Source: Nocardioides psychrotolerans (GTDB taxonomy: Bacteria; Actinomycetota; Actinomycetes; Propionibacteriales; Nocardioidaceae). From it: a stretch of 64,000 bases of DNA. How positions within the stretch are numbered: position 1 is the first letter of the stretch; each line of letters begins with the position of its first letter. The DNA lies in the NCBI RefSeq assembly GCF_900113685.1, contig NZ_FOQG01000002.1:337404-401403 (forward strand). Direction: 5' to 3'. Below are positions 62,170 to 64,000 of this stretch, piece by piece. The notes under the pieces are model-generated. The model did not search any database, was not told the origin of the DNA, and saw only the letters and a list, made by a program, of their open reading frames with translations. The position numbers and the translations under genes are program-made.

Positions 62170-62940
62170 TTACGCCGAGGTGGTGCGGGCGATGAAAGCG
62201 GCGGACAGGTCGAAGATCTGCTGGGCGTCGTTGTCCAGCGTGGCGACGTGGTAGCTCTCGGTCAGTGGCACGACGGTGACGTCGCGCGAGGAGACCTTGC
62301 TGGTGATCAACGGCTGCGAGGCCTCGTCCACCACATGGTCCTCGGTGGAGCGCAGGTAGAGGAGCGGCGCAGTGACCTTGGGCAGGTCGGCGACCAGCGG
62401 TGGCCAGGCCTGCATGAGGGAGTGGACCGCCTTGAGCGGCGTGCGGGTGTAGCCGTGCTCGTCCATGCCCGGCTTCTTGATGTCGTTGGCAAGGCCGGGG
62501 AACGACGGCACCAGGTGCTTGAGCACCGGGAGCAGCTTGACGTCGAGGCGCTTGCTCGCGACCGCGGGGTTGACAACCACGACCCCGGAGATCTGGTCGG
62601 CGTGGTCGGCGGCGAGCCGCAGGACCAGGGCGCCGCCCATCGAGAGACCGCCCACGACGACCGCGTCGTGCTCGAGGCAGAGGACGTCGAAGGCTCGGGT
62701 GAGCTCGCCGTACCAGTCGTCCCACGTCATCGTGTTGAGCTCCTGCCACGTGGTGCCGTGACCCGGCAGGCGCGGCACCGACACGCCGTAGCCGAGGGAG
62801 CCGAGGTGCTCGCCCCAGGGCTTGATGGAGGCAGGCTGGCCGGTGAAGCCGTGGCTGAGCAGGACGCCGATGCGGCGCCCGCCCGTCAGCTCGGGGCGCG
62901 CCTCGATGGTCAGGGGCGAGGCGAGGGGGTGCAGGTTCAT
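62170..62940 (-). CDS. Alpha/beta hydrolase, esterase/monoacylglycerol lipase-like
   Basis: Two hundred fifty-six residues. Oxyanion region SHGFTGQPASIKP, nucleophile Ser100 in GLSMGG, acid in RSTEDHVVD and catalytic His in SYHVATLDND complete the triad. Resembles carboxylesterase Est30 and monoacylglycerol lipases. Divergent from the acylglycerolphosphate acyltransferase, which fits a lipid-related role. ATG 62940. Confidence 0.9.
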   Translation of the reverse strand: MNLHPLASPLTIEARPELTGGRRIGVLLSHGFTGQPASIKPWGEHLGSLGYGVSVPRLPGHGTTWQELNTMTWDDWYGELTRAFDVLCLEHDAVVVGGLSMGGALVLRLAADHADQISGVVVVNPAVASKRLDVKLLPVLKHLVPSFPGLANDIKKPGMDEHGYTRTPLKAVHSLMQAWPPLVADLPKVTAPLLYLRSTEDHVVDEASQPLITSKVSSRDVTVVPLTESYHVATLDNDAQQIFDLSAAFIARTTSA

Positions 62941-62990
62941 GGCGCCGATTGTGCCTCACCACAGTGGTAGGTGAGCGCGCCGTCAGGCAC

Positions 62991-62996
62991 TAGGGT
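62991..62996 (+). promoter_or_regulatory. -10 box of the acyltransferase gene
   Basis: TAGGGT predicts a start near 63003 and a leader of about 25 bases; an in-frame GTG at 62971 would lie upstream of transcription and is therefore discarded. Confidence 0.45.
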
Positions 62997-63027
62997 TCGA
63001 AACGTCGGGACCACTCCCGGGTCGGCG

Positions 63028-63825
63028 ATGGGGAAAGGCGCTTCGTTGTTCTACTGGTTCCTCAAGTGGGTGGCCATCGGCCCTCTCTTGCGCGTGGTGT
63101 TCCGTCCCCAGGTCGAGGGCTCCCAGCACGTCCCCGAGGAGGGGCCGGCGATCCTCGCGAGCAACCACCTCTCGTACGCCGATTGGCTCTTCATGCCGTT
63201 GACGCTCGCGCGGCGGGTGACCTTCGTGGCCAAGGCGGAGTACTTCACGACGCCTGGCATCAAGGGCTGGTTCCAGAAGCAGTTCTTCTCCGGCGCCGGC
63301 CAGGTGCCCATCGACCGCTCCAGCGGCTCGGCCGCCGAGGGCGCGCTGTCGTCGGCCACGCGGATCCTGGGCGAGGGCGACCTGTTCGGCATCTACCCCG
63401 AGGGCACCCGCTCCCACGACGGCAAGCTCTACCGCGGCAAGACCGGCGTCGCCCGCCTCGCCCTCGAGACCGGGGTCCCGGTGATCCCGGTGGCCGTCGT
63501 CGGCACCGACGTGGTGGCGCCGCCGGGCAAGACCTTCGGCTCCTTCACCCGGCCCGTCGTGCGCTTCGGCAAGCCGCTCGACTTCTCCCGCTACGCCGGC
63601 ATGGAGAACGACCGCTACATCCTGCGCTCGATCACCGACGAGATCATGTACGAGATCATGCGGCTCTCCGGCCAGGAGTACGTCGACATGTACGCCGGCC
63701 GCGCCAAGGAGGAGTCCAAGCGGCTCGAGGCGGAGGCCAAGGCGCTGGCCGCCGGTCAGGCCGACGGTCAGGCTGGGTCGATCACGCCGCCCGACGGCGA
63801 CGAGCAGACCAAGAAGGCGTCCTGA
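63028..63825 (+). CDS. 1-acyl-sn-glycerol-3-phosphate acyltransferase (PlsC-like)
   Basis: Makes phosphatidic acid from lysophosphatidic acid; 265 residues. Catalytic H(x4)D is NHLSYADW (H47, D52), glycerol-phosphate motif YPEGTRS, and the V-I-P motif GVPVIPVAV. The last 40 residues are charged and disordered. Start ATG 63028 downstream of a TAGGGT box. Counterpart of mycobacterial Rv2182c by recall. The next frame begins within its stop codon. Confidence 0.93.
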   Translation: MGKGASLFYWFLKWVAIGPLLRVVFRPQVEGSQHVPEEGPAILASNHLSYADWLFMPLTLARRVTFVAKAEYFTTPGIKGWFQKQFFSGAGQVPIDRSSGSAAEGALSSATRILGEGDLFGIYPEGTRSHDGKLYRGKTGVARLALETGVPVIPVAVVGTDVVAPPGKTFGSFTRPVVRFGKPLDFSRYAGMENDRYILRSITDEIMYEIMRLSGQEYVDMYAGRAKEESKRLEAEAKALAAGQADGQAGSITPPDGDEQTKKAS

Positions 63826-64000
63826 CCCAGCTGCGGCTCTGGTCACGGCCGGCCCTCGACGTCGAGGACCGGCTCTTCCGGGCGCTGGGCATCCTGCGAG
63901 TCGTCCTCCTCGTCAACGCGATCGGTCTCAACGCCTACCGCGCCGACAACTTCGTGCGCCCCGCCGCCGGGGCCTTCTGCGTGCTGGTGATGGTGCTGTG
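63822..64000 (+). CDS. Probable membrane sensor kinase (MacS-like), N-terminus only
   Basis: The frame is open to the right edge (59 residues). It starts with an amphipathic TQLRLWSRPALDVEDRLFRA and then a hydrophobic segment (LGILRVVLLVNAIGLNAY), as in the N-terminus of an actinobacterial membrane histidine kinase that usually follows this acyltransferase. The only codon overlapping the previous stop in the usual way is CTG (CTGA), and no ATG, GTG or TTG is well placed. Identity is tentative. Confidence 0.4.
   Translation, partial: MTQLRLWSRPALDVEDRLFRALGILRVVLLVNAIGLNAYRADNFVRPAAGAFCVLVMVL

Overview
The window is a high-GC (roughly 70 percent) actinobacterial chromosome segment. Gene order, NADA/AzlCD/PspA neighbourhoods and protein sequences look most like Nocardioidaceae (Nocardioides or a close relative); this is recognition from memory, not a database result. 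There are no rRNA, tRNA, IS, phage or CRISPR signatures. Coding density is very high: no gap without a gene exceeds 300 bases, and many neighbours overlap by 1-4 bases (ATGA, GTGA, TGATG).

Layout. 0-5.9 kb: start of a molybdopterin oxidoreductase, then rpsO, pnp, an M16 peptidase, a methyltransferase and dapB. 6-15.5 kb: a secreted M4 metalloprotease, an acetyltransferase-azlC-azlD operon, an aldo/keto reductase, a permease/DUF3043 pair, a pspA-htpX-pspAB envelope stress cluster and a GAF histidine kinase. 15.5-22 kb: nadA, an acetyltransferase, glycerate kinase, an A-type Fe-S carrier, an AdoK-like kinase and a cysteine desulfurase-TusA pair. 22-33.2 kb: the aerobic respiratory cluster ctaC-ctaD-ctaF, an L,D-transpeptidase, the divergent ctaE-qcrC-qcrA-qcrB operon, a CtaG-type assembly factor and a CorC/HlyC protein. 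33.3-42.7 kb: a pseudo-receiver, trpD, a YgjV-like fusion, a small RAM-domain regulator, a secreted fibronectin-type repeat protein, a DEDD-exonuclease/GIY-YIG protein, two small Cys-rich proteins and an LTA-synthase-like enzyme. 42.7-46.5 kb: a probable cyclic di-AMP riboswitch, an NlpC/P60 hydrolase and two membrane metallopeptidases. 46.5-55.7 kb: a complete-looking Gram-positive Tad (Flp) pilus locus, with cpaB-cpaE-cpaF-VWA/tadB-tadC, its own histidine kinase and response regulator, and two Flp pilins, one of them only 58 aa. 55.8-64 kb: an acyl-CoA ligase diverging from an SRPBCC protein, a Get3/ArsA-like ATPase, a Cys-motif protein and two tandem ROK kinases, then a small membrane protein, a lipase-like hydrolase, an acylglycerolphosphate acyltransferase and the start of a probable sensor kinase.

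From about 17.6 kb to the end, the order of erpA, adoK, ctaC, qcrCAB, ctaE, trpD, the exonuclease/UvrC-like gene, NlpC/P60, the acyl-CoA ligase, SRPBCC, ArsA and the acyltransferase parallels what I recall of the Mycobacterium tuberculosis Rv2205c-Rv2182c region. The Tad locus, the fibronectin protein and the LtaS-like gene look like lineage-specific insertions into that backbone.

Two window-wide signals stand out. First, many transcription units have a TANNNT -10 box (often TAGGNT) 6-8 bases before the start codon with no ribosome binding site, as expected for leaderless mRNAs. Second, the 10-bp palindrome GTCGTACGAC occurs six times, in several reading frames, about a hundred times more than base composition predicts.
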